Positions 35,610 to 47,930 are shown, numbered from the stretch's first letter. The stretch is DNA of 64,000 nt from Siphonodentalium dalli (GCA_032622095.1 CP136068.1:16909729-16973728); one strand, 5' to 3'. Translations and numbers: made by a program. The notes: a model not told the origin generated them from the letters alone.

Positions 35610-36595
35610 CTATGTAAACATACACTCAGATTCATACTGATACTGAGTCTATTGCATTCCCATCAACTTTTCATTTCTGAAAGGTTGTGGGCTTCTACCA
35701 AATTACGTCACACCGCACTAAATATAAATCTGAAATTAGTTGAATGACAGGCGTAAACATGGTCACGTGCCAGTGCCGTCATGGCCGCTTCAACCATGTG
35801 AAGCCGATTCTTAGAATCGGAATTAATAGTTGCAGGGTTTGTGACTTTTCGTTCGGCGGTTGTTTTACTGACAATAAAGGGCTAGCTTCCGGGATCCAAA
35901 ATAATATGTACAATAACTAAGACAGATCTTCTTGAAATTATAAAAAATGTCTGTGGATCTCTTGCCAGTCTTGGACTCAGAACGAATTATTTTTTAGATC
36001 GGCCAGGCGATTTGTCTCCCATGTTGTCAAAAAATAACACAAATCAACGGCCACGAATCAAAAATACATGAATGTCGGGACTATCTGCAAAAACAACTAC
36101 AGAACTAAAAAAAAGTTAAATGACATAACAAAACGATCTATCAGTTCCCCAGTACCGACAGTAGTACCACCGCAGCCAAAACGAGCGTAGAGCAACACAA
36201 TTCTACCACCAACCCCACCGAAACCCTCCCGACATTACACAGCCGTATTATTAGCTCCAAAGATTGGCCAGTTGTACCCTAATTACAGTTGCCTGCAATC
36301 CAAATTCCGGTGATTCTTGATTTTAAACTTTCGACCGCTCGTCAACAATCTACTTTATTTGTCGATTTGTGAATTTCTCTTCCGGTATAAATGACGTCAT
36401 GGATACTATTTTAACAACATATAGCCACACCTTCGGAATTTCCACACCGAGAGCACGTGACATGTTACTAGTTTTTTTATTGGGGCACACATTTCTTGGA
36501 GCTAAGTTTTGATTGGCGGTAATTACAAGGAATCCCGGGTTTGGGAAATGAAAATTGAACGAAAGGTCGTCAGACCCACTATTTGTTATATGTGG
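35610..36595. other. No gene recognised (spacer between opposed arms)
   Basis: AT-rich spacer with no recognisable exon, repeat or TIR. It separates the forward and inverted arms of the 352-bp repeat. Confidence 0.5.
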
Positions 36596-36599
36596 GTAT

Positions 36600-37075
36600 G
36601 TAGTTTACTCCAGACTGGTCTATTCTGCACGATAGGACTTGCTCAATCTCGGTCGGCCCCTGGGGCGGTGCGGTCGGCGGGTGTTATTTTCGTCGTTTTT
36701 GTGTACATTCATAGCGAAGTTGGCAGCAGCGTATGGGCTAATTTATTCACTTCTGCCGCAGCTAGCGACTTGTCCGATCGCCCATGGATGCATATGGGTA
36801 TTCGCTGCATAATATGATGTCCATTTCCGTGGCCAGGCAGCCAGGGGAGGTGCGGTCGGTGCCTTTTTGGATTTTGCGTAACTGACGGAACCTGCCGCAC
36901 GTTAGGGGTTAACAGTGCCATGTCCGCTCGAGCTATCGACTTGGGGATTGGAACTTTGGTAGATACACTCTTCTGTACGATAGTGCAAACCCCATCACGC
37001 TCGAATCCCTGGTTGAGGTGCCGTCGGGTGCGGTCGGTTCGGACAGGGTGTGGTCGTGTGCGGTCGGGTGATATC
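36600..37075. repeat. ~352-bp repeat, inverted arm
   Basis: About 1.3 units in reverse orientation: CGGTGCGGTCGGCGGGTGTT, CCGATCGCCCATGGATGCAT, CGAGCTATCGACTTGGGG. At the end GGTGCGGTCGG-type motifs are repeated several times (37,013-37,075). With 34,480-35,445 it forms a large imperfect inverted repeat around a ~1-kb spacer. Confidence 0.75.
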
Positions 37076-37079
37076 GGCT

Positions 37080-38415
37080 TTTAGTAGGACCGTATATAAG
37101 ATTATGCCCGCGCACATCATCCGTTTCTGTTATCGGGAAAGGCTAAACTAGTTGTGTCCGAAGTTGTAATGTAAATGCCATTTGAGTGGGTTACAAATAT
37201 ATGAAGTGCGCCTATCGCGAATTTAAATGAGCCCCACCATAGACCACTTCGCGGGGTGTATACCATGTCAATCGCGGCGGTTATTGGATTACGATTGAAA
37301 GCCCCGCGAAACTGCACAATTGTGTTAATCTAATAACATAACACTGTCTGGAGTGGATGACCACTATTATCTCGCATCGACAGAGACTATATTGACTACA
37401 ATAGTTGTTCGCAGTTATGTTATATGACTTAGTAACTAATTTTGTTTCAAATATTAATTATAATAGACAGAATGCATAATAATAAAATACAGTTTAAATA
37501 TGTCAGTTTCTCAAGTTAACCTAGCTCAAATTTATATATATTACCGGATCACGTGATAAAATTCAAAATTCAAAATTTACAATATGTGTGTCCCATAACC
37601 CCATATGAACACATCTGTAGACTTGACCATGAGCTATGAGGATAAGCAACACCGTGTACATATTTTCAATTATCAATAGTTTAGCAACGATTAAATACGA
37701 TTTGAGTTGAGTTGACTGGCTGCACTGATATATTTAGAATGGACATACTTGGTTTGGTTTGCTGTATTTCCTGGGCATACAAATGCAGACTTTTGAAAAG
37801 CACGGTGAAGATGCATTGGGATGCAAGTGGCGACGGCAGTGATCTGCGGGCTTACTCTATGGCAAAATATATATATACATGTGTGCAAACTAAATATCAT
37901 ATGGAACCCAGTAACTTCTATGTGTGGTAATTTCCATTTCATAATATATCAACTAAGAGGAAGTAATTGGTCCTGAAAGGTGTGCAAATTTTTCCTCGAA
38001 TCGGCGATATTTTATTTATATATATCCTTTATTTCGCGTTTGTCGGATCCCACTTCGAGACCACTATTTGACGTATCGCGTATAGTAGCGGGCATGGTTG
38101 AAACCTGACGTTTTCATATACATTCACGATAGACGCACTGTATACTATTACACAAATCTAACTATAGTTTATAGACTCCGTAAAATACTGCCACAGGTAA
38201 CTGGTTCGCTCTGTGACCCTATGTAGTGACCATATAATTCACGACCGTATACATACATGATGACATTCTGAGATATTTTATCTCTAACTGGTTACCGCTG
38301 ATGTTAAAGGCATTTGGGGTTTTGAATGACCAACTTATGCTTGTTTTTGTTACATCACATCACGGCCATGTTTCAGTCATCCACATAAATCGGTAAAGCC
38401 GCTACATATTGTTAA
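37080..38415. other. No gene recognised
   Basis: AT-rich. Overlapping frames on both strands at 37,691-37,942 show no domain and no good splice context. Confidence 0.45.
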
Positions 38416-38417
38416 TA

Positions 38418-40411
38418 GAGACCTTTCGCAAAACTCACGTTTACGATTACGGATACGGATAGGGTACTACGTCACCAACATTTGTGTACTTTCTAATCGT
38501 TGTCGTATTTTACTATCCGCAATAACGGTTACGATTTCATGGTTTCTAATAAGCTCAAATAACACCTGAAATTTATTTTCTGCAATATATCACTTTACTC
38601 CGTTCGAGACTGTATATGTATATCATGTAAACCATCCAGTTGTATTGAGCTACAACCTCGGTGTGCTGTTTAGATTGACAATCACTGTACTCGTCGTCGT
38701 GAATCTCGAGCTTCCCGCGAAATAAGATCGCTATTCACAACGGATAGTCATCGCTGGCTGCGACACAATACTTTGCAGTAATATATAGAAGTACACTATG
38801 AAACCAGTCGCCAAAAATACACGACTGACATGGATTTGGTGGTACTAAAAGAATATTTGGCACACCCACCAACATCACCGTGTCGACTTTGTTACGATTT
38901 GATAGGACAAATCAGAAGTGATGCACATCAGCGAGCACAGCAAACTTATGTCTGATTTCCTAAACCCAAAGAGGTGATAGGCCTGGATAGGATAGGATAT
39001 TTGATTCCCAATACACATACACAGAGACGTGGCGACAGGGGGGGGGGGGGGGGGTTGGGGGGTGTCTCACCCTCCAACTTTGGTCAAAATTTTCAACAGT
39101 TGGAAATTTCATACCTGACACAACATTAGTTGGAAATTTGTACACCAACAATAGGTTGATAATGTTCTTGTAGTTTGATTTTCAAACAACTTATTGTGGG
39201 GAATTTATTGTTTTTGGACCAATATTTGCATATTTTCCTTCTTTTGATAACAATTTTGGACTGAAATGGCCATCAGTTAGAAATTTTCCAACCTCAGGGG
39301 TGTCAGGTTGGAAATGTCCAACACTTGGAAAGCTTGTGTCTTGGTCCCTCCCCGTGGCCAGTCAAAAACTTCTAGTTAATTTAAGAAAATAATATTGTCC
39401 TACATTTGGTCAAAATTGTCACTGGAATTGTCATCAGTTGGAAATTTCCAACTCTATGAATGCTTGAGGCTAGTCTAGATGCCAGGATTTTGCGATTTTC
39501 TTGTTCACGTTTAAAAAAAACTTTCGCCCGGTGTGTCCTGGTCCCTCCCCGTGGCCAATAAAAAACTGCTAATGAATTTAAGAAAACAATATTTTACTAC
39601 ATTTGGTTAAAATCGTTGACTGAAAATTTCCAAACTAAGGGAGAGTATGAGGTTTGAAATTTCCAAAACTAGGAAAGTTTGAGGTCAGTCTAGATGCTAG
39701 GATTTTGCGATTTTCTTGTTTAGTTTTCACAATTTTCTCACACCGGGCCGAACAACCATGATCGGCCCGGTGGGTCCTGGTCTATTGCCCGTAGTCGTGT
39801 GCACACCCCCAACGGAAACCCTCTAGCCACGTCCTTGCACATACATATTACATAATAATGATGACAATTATGGATAATTCTGTCGTAAATTGTGGGGGAT
39901 GGCATAATCTGGCTAGACTGTCTTTCTGCAGAAATCGCGTTGAAATGAAATTGCGGACTGAAAGGGTCTTGAAGTGGTGGCGTCGTGGTTGATGTGAGGT
40001 CCAAATTTAGGAACAGCTCTTCCCCCTTCAGCATAACGCCTATCAGGTCATCCATATGATAACAACGAACTGAATTTCCACCACATATGACCTGGCATTT
40101 ATACCTGTATTGCCATAATATATCACGAGAATCCCGGGTCGTACGTTGTGACTGGTCGAATTATTGACAATATAAACAGGTCACGATTATCGCATTGTTG
40201 CATATAAGACGATAAGTGACATATTAAGGGACTGTATACCAAACGCACGCTTTGAGTTGTAAAAGTGGTACGAAATAATGATGGTACGTGTTCGTCAAAA
40301 CTCTTACGCGTAGTCGTTTTGCGAAAGGACTTTTTGGCCATACGGATAGACTTACGACTAGGAATAGCTATCCGTATTCGTAATCGTAAACGTGAGGATG
40401 CGAAAGGTCTC
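38418..40411. mobile_element. 2.0-kb DNA element with 46-bp terminal inverted repeats, TA site
   Basis: The left end GAGACCTTTCGCAAAACTCA and following CGTTTACGATTACGGATACG match the complement of the right end at about 42 of 46 positions. TA lies directly outside both ends. TATCCG is iterated subterminally (near 40,350). Inside are AT-rich DNA, a run of about 17 G at 39,039, and several GTTGGAAATTTCCAAC-type palindromic motifs (39,090-39,700). A minus-strand frame at 39,738-40,055 (starting MDDLIGVMLKGEELFLNLDL) lies near the right end but shows no transposase motif. It is probably non-autonomous. Confidence 0.65.
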
Positions 40412-40699
40412 TATTGACCTCTTTGTGCCACAGAAAGATGAATTCTGGTGATCGAATTTGGGAACTATTGAGGTCCTGAACTTTCTTCGGGATGGAACAA
40501 CGCCAAATTGTTTACTGTCAGAGTTTTTAAGGAGCTGGGTTGCGGAACATCATAATGTATAGTCATTTGTGTAGCAAGAGATTCAAACATGACGGGTTTT
40601 AAACGGTTGTCCCCTGTCGTTGTTGGTTTAAGTTTAATGAGTAAACAACTGAGGTTTTTCTGTAGCAACCTCAAACTTCAATGCGAAGTAGTAATAGTA

Positions 40700-40775
40700 C
40701 ATTGGCCTAACAGTATTTACATTGACCTAATAAGCCAGTGCATGCTCTTATAAATGCTAGACTGTCATAATATTG
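40700..40775. mobile_element. Fragment of the palindromic piggyBac-like MITE
   Basis: CATTGGCCTAACAGTATTTA ... TAAGCCAGTGCATGCTCTTA matches the reverse complement of the linker and palindrome shoulder of 17,309-17,490. Both termini are missing. Confidence 0.45.
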
Positions 40776-40779
40776 AACC

Positions 40780-42535
40780 AAACAAAGACCCAACACAAGG
40801 ACGGAACTGCCAATACCTCATTATATTTAAAATCATATTAGAGGAGCGCTATTGACCATACTTTTGTGTGACTATAATATTGTAATTGTGTGTGACATAC
40901 GGACAATTTATATGCCATATGAAAGTAGAAGAAAGTCGCACTGTAGAACAGGAACATACGTTGAAGATACTGTCCTGGTATTTTTCCACGATAACTATTT
41001 GCTAACCATTCCAGTGTTACATAGGATGAACATGTAGATAATGGGGGGGGGGGGGGGTGGTTTATTGCCAGTTTGGGGAGAAACATTGTGAGTTGTGCAA
41101 ACAATGCGACAATTTTATAATTGGAAACTTGATTAGATACGACATTGCAATTGTTACAGTAATAATTTATACATATTGTGATCGCTTCATACATTCATAA
41201 GTGCATTGCGATGACGGATACATTAGTCATTGATTCGGGTATCCCTTTTCGCTGTAGTCATTACATCATCAAACACAATAATACTACTTACACTCGAATT
41301 GAAGAATGTGCTTTTTCAAAATACATTGGAATTCCCTGAATAAACTCAACGTCAGGTGTCATAGTGGGTCTAATACTATCATACATATCTTGTCTTCTTT
41401 TGTTTAACAAAATGTTTTTTAGGCGGGTGGAGTTAGTTTGCCAACATTATTCTGTACTAGAAATATGATTTTTCTGACATGGTTGGACCCAAGACGATCA
41501 TTGTGAATGGATGGCCACACTGAAAGTAACAGGAATGTCGAAATGGTTCGTGTGTTTAAGTACCATGTGTTCACCGTAGCTTTGTCATTGTTTGACGAAG
41601 AGCTCGATATCTGTGTATATATACTCAATGACTTGTCAGTTTGTGTGTACTGCTAAAAGTTGTGTCACAGTGGTTGCAACTAATTTTACACAACTGCCAC
41701 TGACGATATGAGTAATTTCAAATTATAAATTATATTAAGCGTGAATACGATGAAACAGACTCCGATGAACATATATACCGAAACTAATTATGGTTAGAGT
41801 ACTGGTGGCAATGCAGAAGATGCTAAGTACCATGGATTATAGTTTTTGCTGTTATTGTCTTAACTAATTTGCATTATGCTTTAAATAATAAGTATATTGT
41901 ATTTTTATATACATATGAATCACTGAATATCTTTCGGATCGTTAAGTCATGTGTGGATCTGAAGATGCCGGTATACAATGCAAGGAACACTCAAAATACA
42001 AAACTAAAGCTCTCTATATGGCAAACATCATATCCAGAACGACATATGGCAACAACGCATTATGCAAGCATTGTGGGTGCCAATACTCTGACCTTATGTC
42101 ACACATGTAGCTCCATTGCTTCTCCCGCATATACAGGAACTCAGAAATGAACTCTGGTATAAAATCATAAATATATTCGGAATTCCTACATTTTCATTCC
42201 TGGATTTGCTCTCGCCGGTAGGGTTCATCACTTGCGTGTGGGTGTTGAAGTCATCCTACTCGTGTTGAAAGAGCGCATTATATCACGAGATTCATATGGC
42301 GTCTGCGGGTGTATATGAGAGCATAACTTTAAATAACATCGGCTTATAACTAACATCTAATAGAAATATAATTGTCCTGTTTCGTATTACGCTATTCCAT
42401 TGAGAGATATGTAGTTTGGTCGGGGAAGTGTTCTATTGTGATCAAGCCAAATTCCATGAGGATTTCGCTATGAATGTTATTATACACCCGTAAGTGCAAA
42501 CAACGCGATGCCTCGATGGAACACAAATGCATGCA
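40780..42535. other. No gene recognised
   Basis: AT-rich sequence with a run of about 14 G at 41,043. Frames at 40,838-41,194 and 41,869-42,150 lack domain or splice support. Confidence 0.45.
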
Positions 42536-42540
42536 CGTGG

Positions 42541-42662
42541 GTGTGTCACCGTGTGTGCGTGTATGTATATGAGTGTATGTATATATGTATATATCTCTAT
42601 ATATGTGTTTATGTATGTGAGCATATGTGTATATGTATATATACATACATACAATCGAGCGC
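42541..42662. repeat. (GTAT)n-type compound microsatellite
   Basis: Purine-pyrimidine alternating GTGTATGTATATGAGTGTAT repeats. Three or more frames on both strands are low-complexity shadows (Ile/Tyr/Cys-rich). The alternating tract could adopt Z-DNA or cruciform forms. Confidence 0.9.
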
Positions 42663-42696
42663 ATACGACAATACTATACATGTGTATTGTGTACAT

Positions 42697-43825
42697 AATA
42701 TGATCGCACGTGACACGTAGTGGAGCAACCACACAAATACATCAAACTATCACAACAATTTCCATCTATATACGTAGTTTCCAGCTGTTGCTGTGTCAGT
42801 CATGGGATTTCAAAATGTTGAATACTTTCACCAAGTTGGAGGGGCGGATTCCGCGGAACATTACAGTACAACCACCCTGCCACCACGTATCTCGTTAAAA
42901 CAACTCATACACATCCATGCCAAACTAAAGCTAGCAACTTACCACTTTTATATATATGACAAATATAAATGTTTACATGGGCGCTATATTCCAAAAATAT
43001 CACTGGGGAAATCTTTCACGCGAACAGTTTCATGCGCTAGCTAGCTAGCTCTTGTCAATAGAACACATCTCTCGTTTGAATCCAGTCTGTATTGTTCTAG
43101 AAAATGGTCTTTAGAGAAGTCTCTTAATTACATTTAAGTGTATATATTGTGGAAGGCAGCTGAATTAACTCATTGCCTTATTGCATGGTAAAAAATTCAA
43201 ACTGATAGTCAAAATGACATTTGAAAACATGATGAAGAATATATTCTTATATGCACTCACTAGTTTTAAAAGAAGAACAAACAAAAGAGGAACAATAAAA
43301 ACCAAATAAACAAACAACACGTTTGTAGGGAGGGATCCCATATTTAATGTGTGCATATTGTATATAAAATGTCCTTTGGCCATTTTGTATATATAATTGC
43401 GTTTAGTCTAGTGATGTGAAATCAGTGTTTCCGGTAAAGACCAAATGTGTCTGGATTCTGGCCCACAAAACCAACTGACGTAAATGACGTCATGGACCAT
43501 GTCATGACGTCTTCGCTGGTTTTCGGTCAGCTAACCAACGAAAATGGTCAAAATGAAACTAATTCATAAGCCTTCATAACATAGGAATTGTTCAGAAAAA
43601 CTGAAGTTGCTAATTTCATAACCATCCCACTTGGTCCACTTCCGATTCCGTGATTTCACAATTTGATATTATTGTTCCCAGGATGCTATGCAAAAGCGGG
43701 GCGGAAGTCACGTGATTTTTAACCCATTTTTCTTGTCCGGATTTTCATCGCGTCGAAATTCTGTTTCATGGTATTGTAAAAATTAATGACGTCATTCACG
43801 CCTAAACATGAAAAGCATGGTTGCT
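42697..43825. repeat. 1.13-kb tandem duplication, copy A
   Basis: Starts AATATGATCGCACGTGACAC and ends ...GACGTCATTCACGCCTAAAC plus ATGGTTGCTAATATGATCGC, where copy B begins. The first ~690 bp (part P) contains CAAAATGTTGAATACTTTCA and GGGCGGATTCCGCGGAACA. The last ~430 bp (part Q) contains GTGATGTGAAATCAGTGTTT, ACGTCATGGACCATGTCATG and GAAGTCACGTGATTTTTAAC. No coding domain was seen. Confidence 0.8.
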
Positions 43826-44482
43826 AATATGATCGCACGTGACACGTAGTGGATCAACCACACAAATACATCAAACTGTCACAACAATTTCAATATATAC
43901 ACGTAGTTTCCAACTGTTGCTGTGTCACGGCATGGGATTTCAAAATGTTGAATATTTTCACCAAAGTTGGAGGGGCGGATTCCGCGGAACACTACAGTAC
44001 AACCACCCTGCCACCACATCTCTCGTTAAAGCAACTCATACACCTCCATGCCAAACTAAACCTAGCAATTTCCCTCGTTTATCTATGACAAATATAAATG
44101 ACTACATGAGCGCATTATCCCAAAATATCACTGGGCAAATCTTTCGCACGAACAGTTTCATGGGCTCTTGTCAATAGAAAACATCCCTCGTTTGAATCCA
44201 GTCTGTATTTTGTTTTAGAAAATGGTCTTTAGAGACGTCTCTTATTGCATTTAAGTGTGTACATTGTGGAAGGCAGCTGAATTAGCTCATGCAGGTCAAA
44301 AATTCAAACTGATAGTCAAAAGGACATTTGAAAACATGATGAAGAATACAATCTTACATATACACACTAGGTCAAAAGAAGAACAAACAAAAAATGAACA
44401 ATGAAAACCAAACAAACAAACAACACGTTTGTAGGGAGGGATCCAGGATCCCATATTTATTGTGTGCATATTGTATATAAAA
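43826..44482. repeat. 1.13-kb duplication, copy B, part P
   Basis: Aligns with 42,697-43,360 with small indels, up to TGTGTGCATATTGTATATAA. Part Q resumes at 45,131. Confidence 0.8.
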
Positions 44483-45130
44483 AGTTGTATATGTGTTATG
44501 CGTGTTACTCATTAATTTGTGTTGTTGTATAATAAAGCGTTGATTTGCGTACTGGTGACTAAAAGACTTATCAATGTCAAATATACATTATATACGCTGT
44601 TTCCTAACTTCTAACAAAAGCGATTATACGCTGATAGAGCCTCTATTTATGTCCCGTGTTAGTACGGTCCATAAAGCGTTTATGTGTATATATATATGAC
44701 CAGGGCTTAAGAGCAGTATATCGCTCTTTAGCTATATGGGCCTGACACGCTATACCGTTCTTTAATACCAAACGGTAAAGAGTGGTATACCACTCTTCAT
44801 CTTTATGGGTATGATACGCTTAAGAACGGTAGGCTATACCGCTCTTTAGCGGTTGGTACCCAGGAACGGTATGGGCCTATCGCTCTTCAGCGCTGGCACT
44901 AACGAACTGTATACTGCTATTCAGTGACAAACGTCAAAGAACGGGACACAGGAGTGGTGTACATCGGTATATACCAATATTTAGCTATACATGGTCCTGG
45001 CGCGATAAAGAACGGTCTTACATTATCATCCGTACTGCTGATATCCAGTGTCCGACTATAAAGAGCCGTATACCGCTCCTTAGCCCTCATCGCTAAAGAG
45101 CGGCATACCGTTCTTGAGCCCTCAGTGCTA
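44483..45130. mobile_element. 650-bp insert rich in GGTATACC palindromes
   Basis: Present only in copy B of the 1.13-kb duplication, where copy A has about 13 bp. From 44,700 to 45,125, eight to ten variants of AAGAGCGGTATACCGCTCTT recur every 35-60 bp (for example 44,709-44,728, 44,775-44,798, 44,822-44,849, 45,059-45,085 and 45,094-45,117), often followed by TAGC and near GATACGCT. Each is a palindrome centred on GTATAC. The first 200 bp (to 44,690) hold no motif. No frame or terminal inverted repeat was found. Confidence 0.6.
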
Positions 45131-45590
45131 AAGCCACTTCGTATATATAATTGCGTCTATAGTCTAGTGATGTGAAATCAGTGTTTCCGGTTGATACCAA
45201 ATGTGTCTGGATTCTGGCCCTCAAAGCCAAATGACGTAAATGACGTCATGGACCATGTCATGACGTCTTCGCTGGTTTTCGTTCAGCTAATCAACGAAAT
45301 TGGTCAAAATTAAACTAATCTATAGGCCTAAATCACATAGGAATTGTTCAGAAAAACTGAAGTTGCTAATTTCATAACCATCCCGTTGGTCCACTTCCGA
45401 TTCTGTGATTTCACCATTTCTTTTGGGATATTATTGTTCCCAGGATGCTATGCGAAAGCTGAGCGGAAGTCACGTGATTTTTAACCAATTTTTGTGAGCC
45501 GTTTTTCATCGCGTCGAAATTCTGTTTCATGGTATTGTAAAAATTAATGACGTCATTCACGCCTAAACCTGCGGCGCGTTGTGGTTGCTA
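45131..45590. repeat. 1.13-kb duplication, copy B, part Q
   Basis: GTATATATAATTGCG to ACGCCTAAACCTGCGGC and GTGGTTGCTAT matches 43,388-43,830 closely, including TGACGTAAATGACGTCATGG and AGGATGCTATGCGAAAGC. Confidence 0.8.
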
Positions 45591-45619
45591 TCATTGTATT
45601 TACTATATCTATATCTATA

Positions 45620-47095
45620 TTTGCGAATGTCTGTCTGTCTGTCTGTGTTCTATATACATTCACAGGAACCATCTAGATGATACGAGAAAGATAACGCCGT
45701 TGTTGTCAGGGGCAGAACATGGGGAGGGGCAGAATTTATTTTTGTCGCCGATTGCCACGAAACTTACATATAATCATCCCCATGATATGAAGAATCTAAT
45801 GGTGTGGTTTAAATATGGCAAAAGTGGCGTCGTTCGAGTCAGGGATGCACGGAAGGAAGGAGAGAGGGGCACCAAAATTGATCAAACTAATTTTAGCGCA
45901 GATTTCCACCAATTTGATATATATTCTCCTGAATGATATAAGGAATCTAATTGTGCGATTTAACAACGCCAAATTTTTGTCTTTTGGGTGAGATATTGGG
46001 GGGGGGGGTGGACACTAAATTTGATAAGAATGGGTTTAGTCGCCGATTGCCACCACACTTATACAAAAACATCCCCATGGTATGAGGAGTCTAATGGTCT
46101 GGCTTAAATCTGTCAAATGTGGCCTCATTCGAGTCAGAAGTGCACTGAAAGGGAGAGGGGCACCAAAATTGATACACAATATTTTTAGCCAATTTCCACC
46201 AAATTGATACACGTTCTTATCCACGATACGAGGAATCTAATCGTGTGATTCAAAGACGCCATATTGGTGCTGTCTGGGTGAGAGATGGGGAGGGGAGGGG
46301 ATGGGCACAAAATTTGATAAAAAATTGTTTAGTCGCCGATTAGCACCAAACGTATAACTAATAATCTCCATGATATCATAAGTGTAATTGTGTGGTTTAA
46401 TGATGTCACAAGTGGGGTCATTTGAGTAAGTGGTGTATAGAGATGAGACGGACACAAAAAATTATAACAATATGTTTAGCGCCGATTTCCACCAGATTAA
46501 TACATATTCTTCTCCGTGATACGAGGAATCTTATCGTGTGCTTTAGATACACCAACTTGGTGCCCTCTGAGTGAGAGATATGGGGACCTTGAATTTGATA
46601 CGAATTTGTGTACTCGCCAATTTTCACCAATTTTATATATATGCATCTCTAATCTCTAATGAGTCTAAGTTTGTGGTTTAACGGTGACAAAAGTGGCACC
46701 ACTTGAGTCCAAAATAGGGACGGGAGGGTCACAAAAACTGATAAAAAATATTTTTAGTACCAATTACCATCAAATTCAGACACGTTATTCTCAAATGATA
46801 CGAGAAATCAAATCGTGTTGTCTGTCTTTATGTCTGTCTGTCTGCATGCGTTCTGTATATAACTTCACGGTGTGCAATCGAGATGGCACCGAGGCGTTCT
46901 AAGAGGGGTAACTTTTTTACGAGGAAGATAATGGTGCGGGTTAAAATTTTCTAAAGTGACGCTGTAGGAGTAAGGGGAAGAAACGGGAGAGGTCGGAAAA
47001 ATAAAACAAATATGGTGAAATTGTTTTGTCGCCGATTTCCAACAAACGCATAACATCCGCGATATGGCGCTGTTCGAGTCAGCGTTGCAGGGAAG
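45620..47095. repeat. ~146-bp satellite, first block
   Basis: About nine units contain TTTAGTCGCCGATTGCCACC or a TTTCCACCAAATTGATA variant, CCATGATATGAGGAATCTAA, TGTGGTTTAAA, GTCAAAAGTGGCGCCGTT, and CGAGTCAG. The two variants alternate, giving a ~292-bp higher-order period. TCTGTCTGTCTGTCTG segments with a shared flank (TATATTCACAGGAACCATCT type) occur at 45,630 and 46,820. Poly-G runs occur at 45,998 and elsewhere. Confidence 0.8.
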
Positions 47096-47099
47096 CATC

Positions 47100-47495
47100 T
47101 ATATATAATATAAAATACTGAAGCGATTGTAATACTCCATATGGTATTATAAAGATAACTTGACGTACCGCCTTGTATGTAAGGAATATGTAGTATTGAT
47201 ACACTGACAAATAACTCTGTGTGTGTATGTGTGCACAAAATGTATATGTTCACTTCTAAATATATTATTACTATTAATGAATAATGTTATACATATATAG
47301 CAATGATAGTGCTATTATATTTATTTATAATGTGTTTATTGATATTTATTTATAATGTGTTTATTTATATTTATTTATAATAATGTGTATACTATGCTTA
47401 TATATGTACCATGATATATGTAAATAGTGTACAAATGTTATCTCGATACCTATGTATTATAGGTCATGAGAATAAAGAATTGAATTGAATTGAAT
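47100..47495 (+). mobile_element. LINE 3' end inserted in the satellite
   Basis: AT-rich block ending TCATGAGAATAAAGAATTGA followed by ATTGAATTGAATC. An AATAAA close to a short tandem GAATT tail is typical of 3' ends of invertebrate L2/CR1-like non-LTR elements. It interrupts the 146-bp satellite, which resumes at 47,510. TTTATAATGTGTTTATTGAT units (47,325-47,395) are internally repeated. No reverse-transcriptase frame is present. Confidence 0.5.
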
Positions 47496-47509
47496 CAACA
47501 ATTGATTTA

Positions 47510-47930
47510 ATAAACTTTTTTTTAGCGCAGATTTCCACCAAATTGATATATTATTCTTCTCTATGATACGAGGATTATAATCGTGTGATTTAAAGACGCC
47601 AAATTGCTGCCGTTTGGATGAGAGATATGGGGGGGGGGGTGGTCATAACTATTCTAAGAATTTGTTTAGTTGCTGATTACCACCAAACCTATATATAATC
47701 ATCTCCAGTATATCATGCATTCACGAGTCTAATGGACGTGGTTTAAATTTGTCAAAAGTGGCGCCGTTAAAATAATGCATGAGGATGGCAGTTGCACCAA
47801 AGCTGATACAAATATATTTAGCACTAATTTCCACATTTGGTGTCGTTTGGATCACGGGTGGCGAGAGGATATGCACTATCATTGATAAGATTGCTATTCG
47901 CCGATATCCACCTATAAGTTATATTTAGTC
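47510..47930. repeat. ~146-bp satellite, second block
   Basis: Three to four units after the LINE-tail insertion: GCGCAGATTTCCACCAAATT, a 10-G run near 47,629, and GGTGTCGTTTGGATCACGGG. The same family as 45,620-47,095. Confidence 0.75.

Noticed and set aside
34477-37115. Cluster of 60-102-codon frames on both strands
   Set aside because: They recur with the ~352-bp repeat, overlap antisense, and change ends between units. GC-rich DNA simply has fewer stops.
40465-40674. 69-codon minus-strand frame ending ALFHPEESSGPQ just outside the 2-kb element
   Set aside because: The composition is plausible, but there is no good acceptor, no recognised domain and no neighbour exon.
42392-42732. Ile/Tyr-rich small membrane-like frames
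   Set aside because: Low-complexity translations of a GTAT microsatellite.
45547-45936. 129-codon plus-strand frame
   Set aside because: It crosses from the 1.13-kb duplication into the TCTG repeat and 146-bp satellite. Low complexity (YIYIYICECLSVCL) and no domain.
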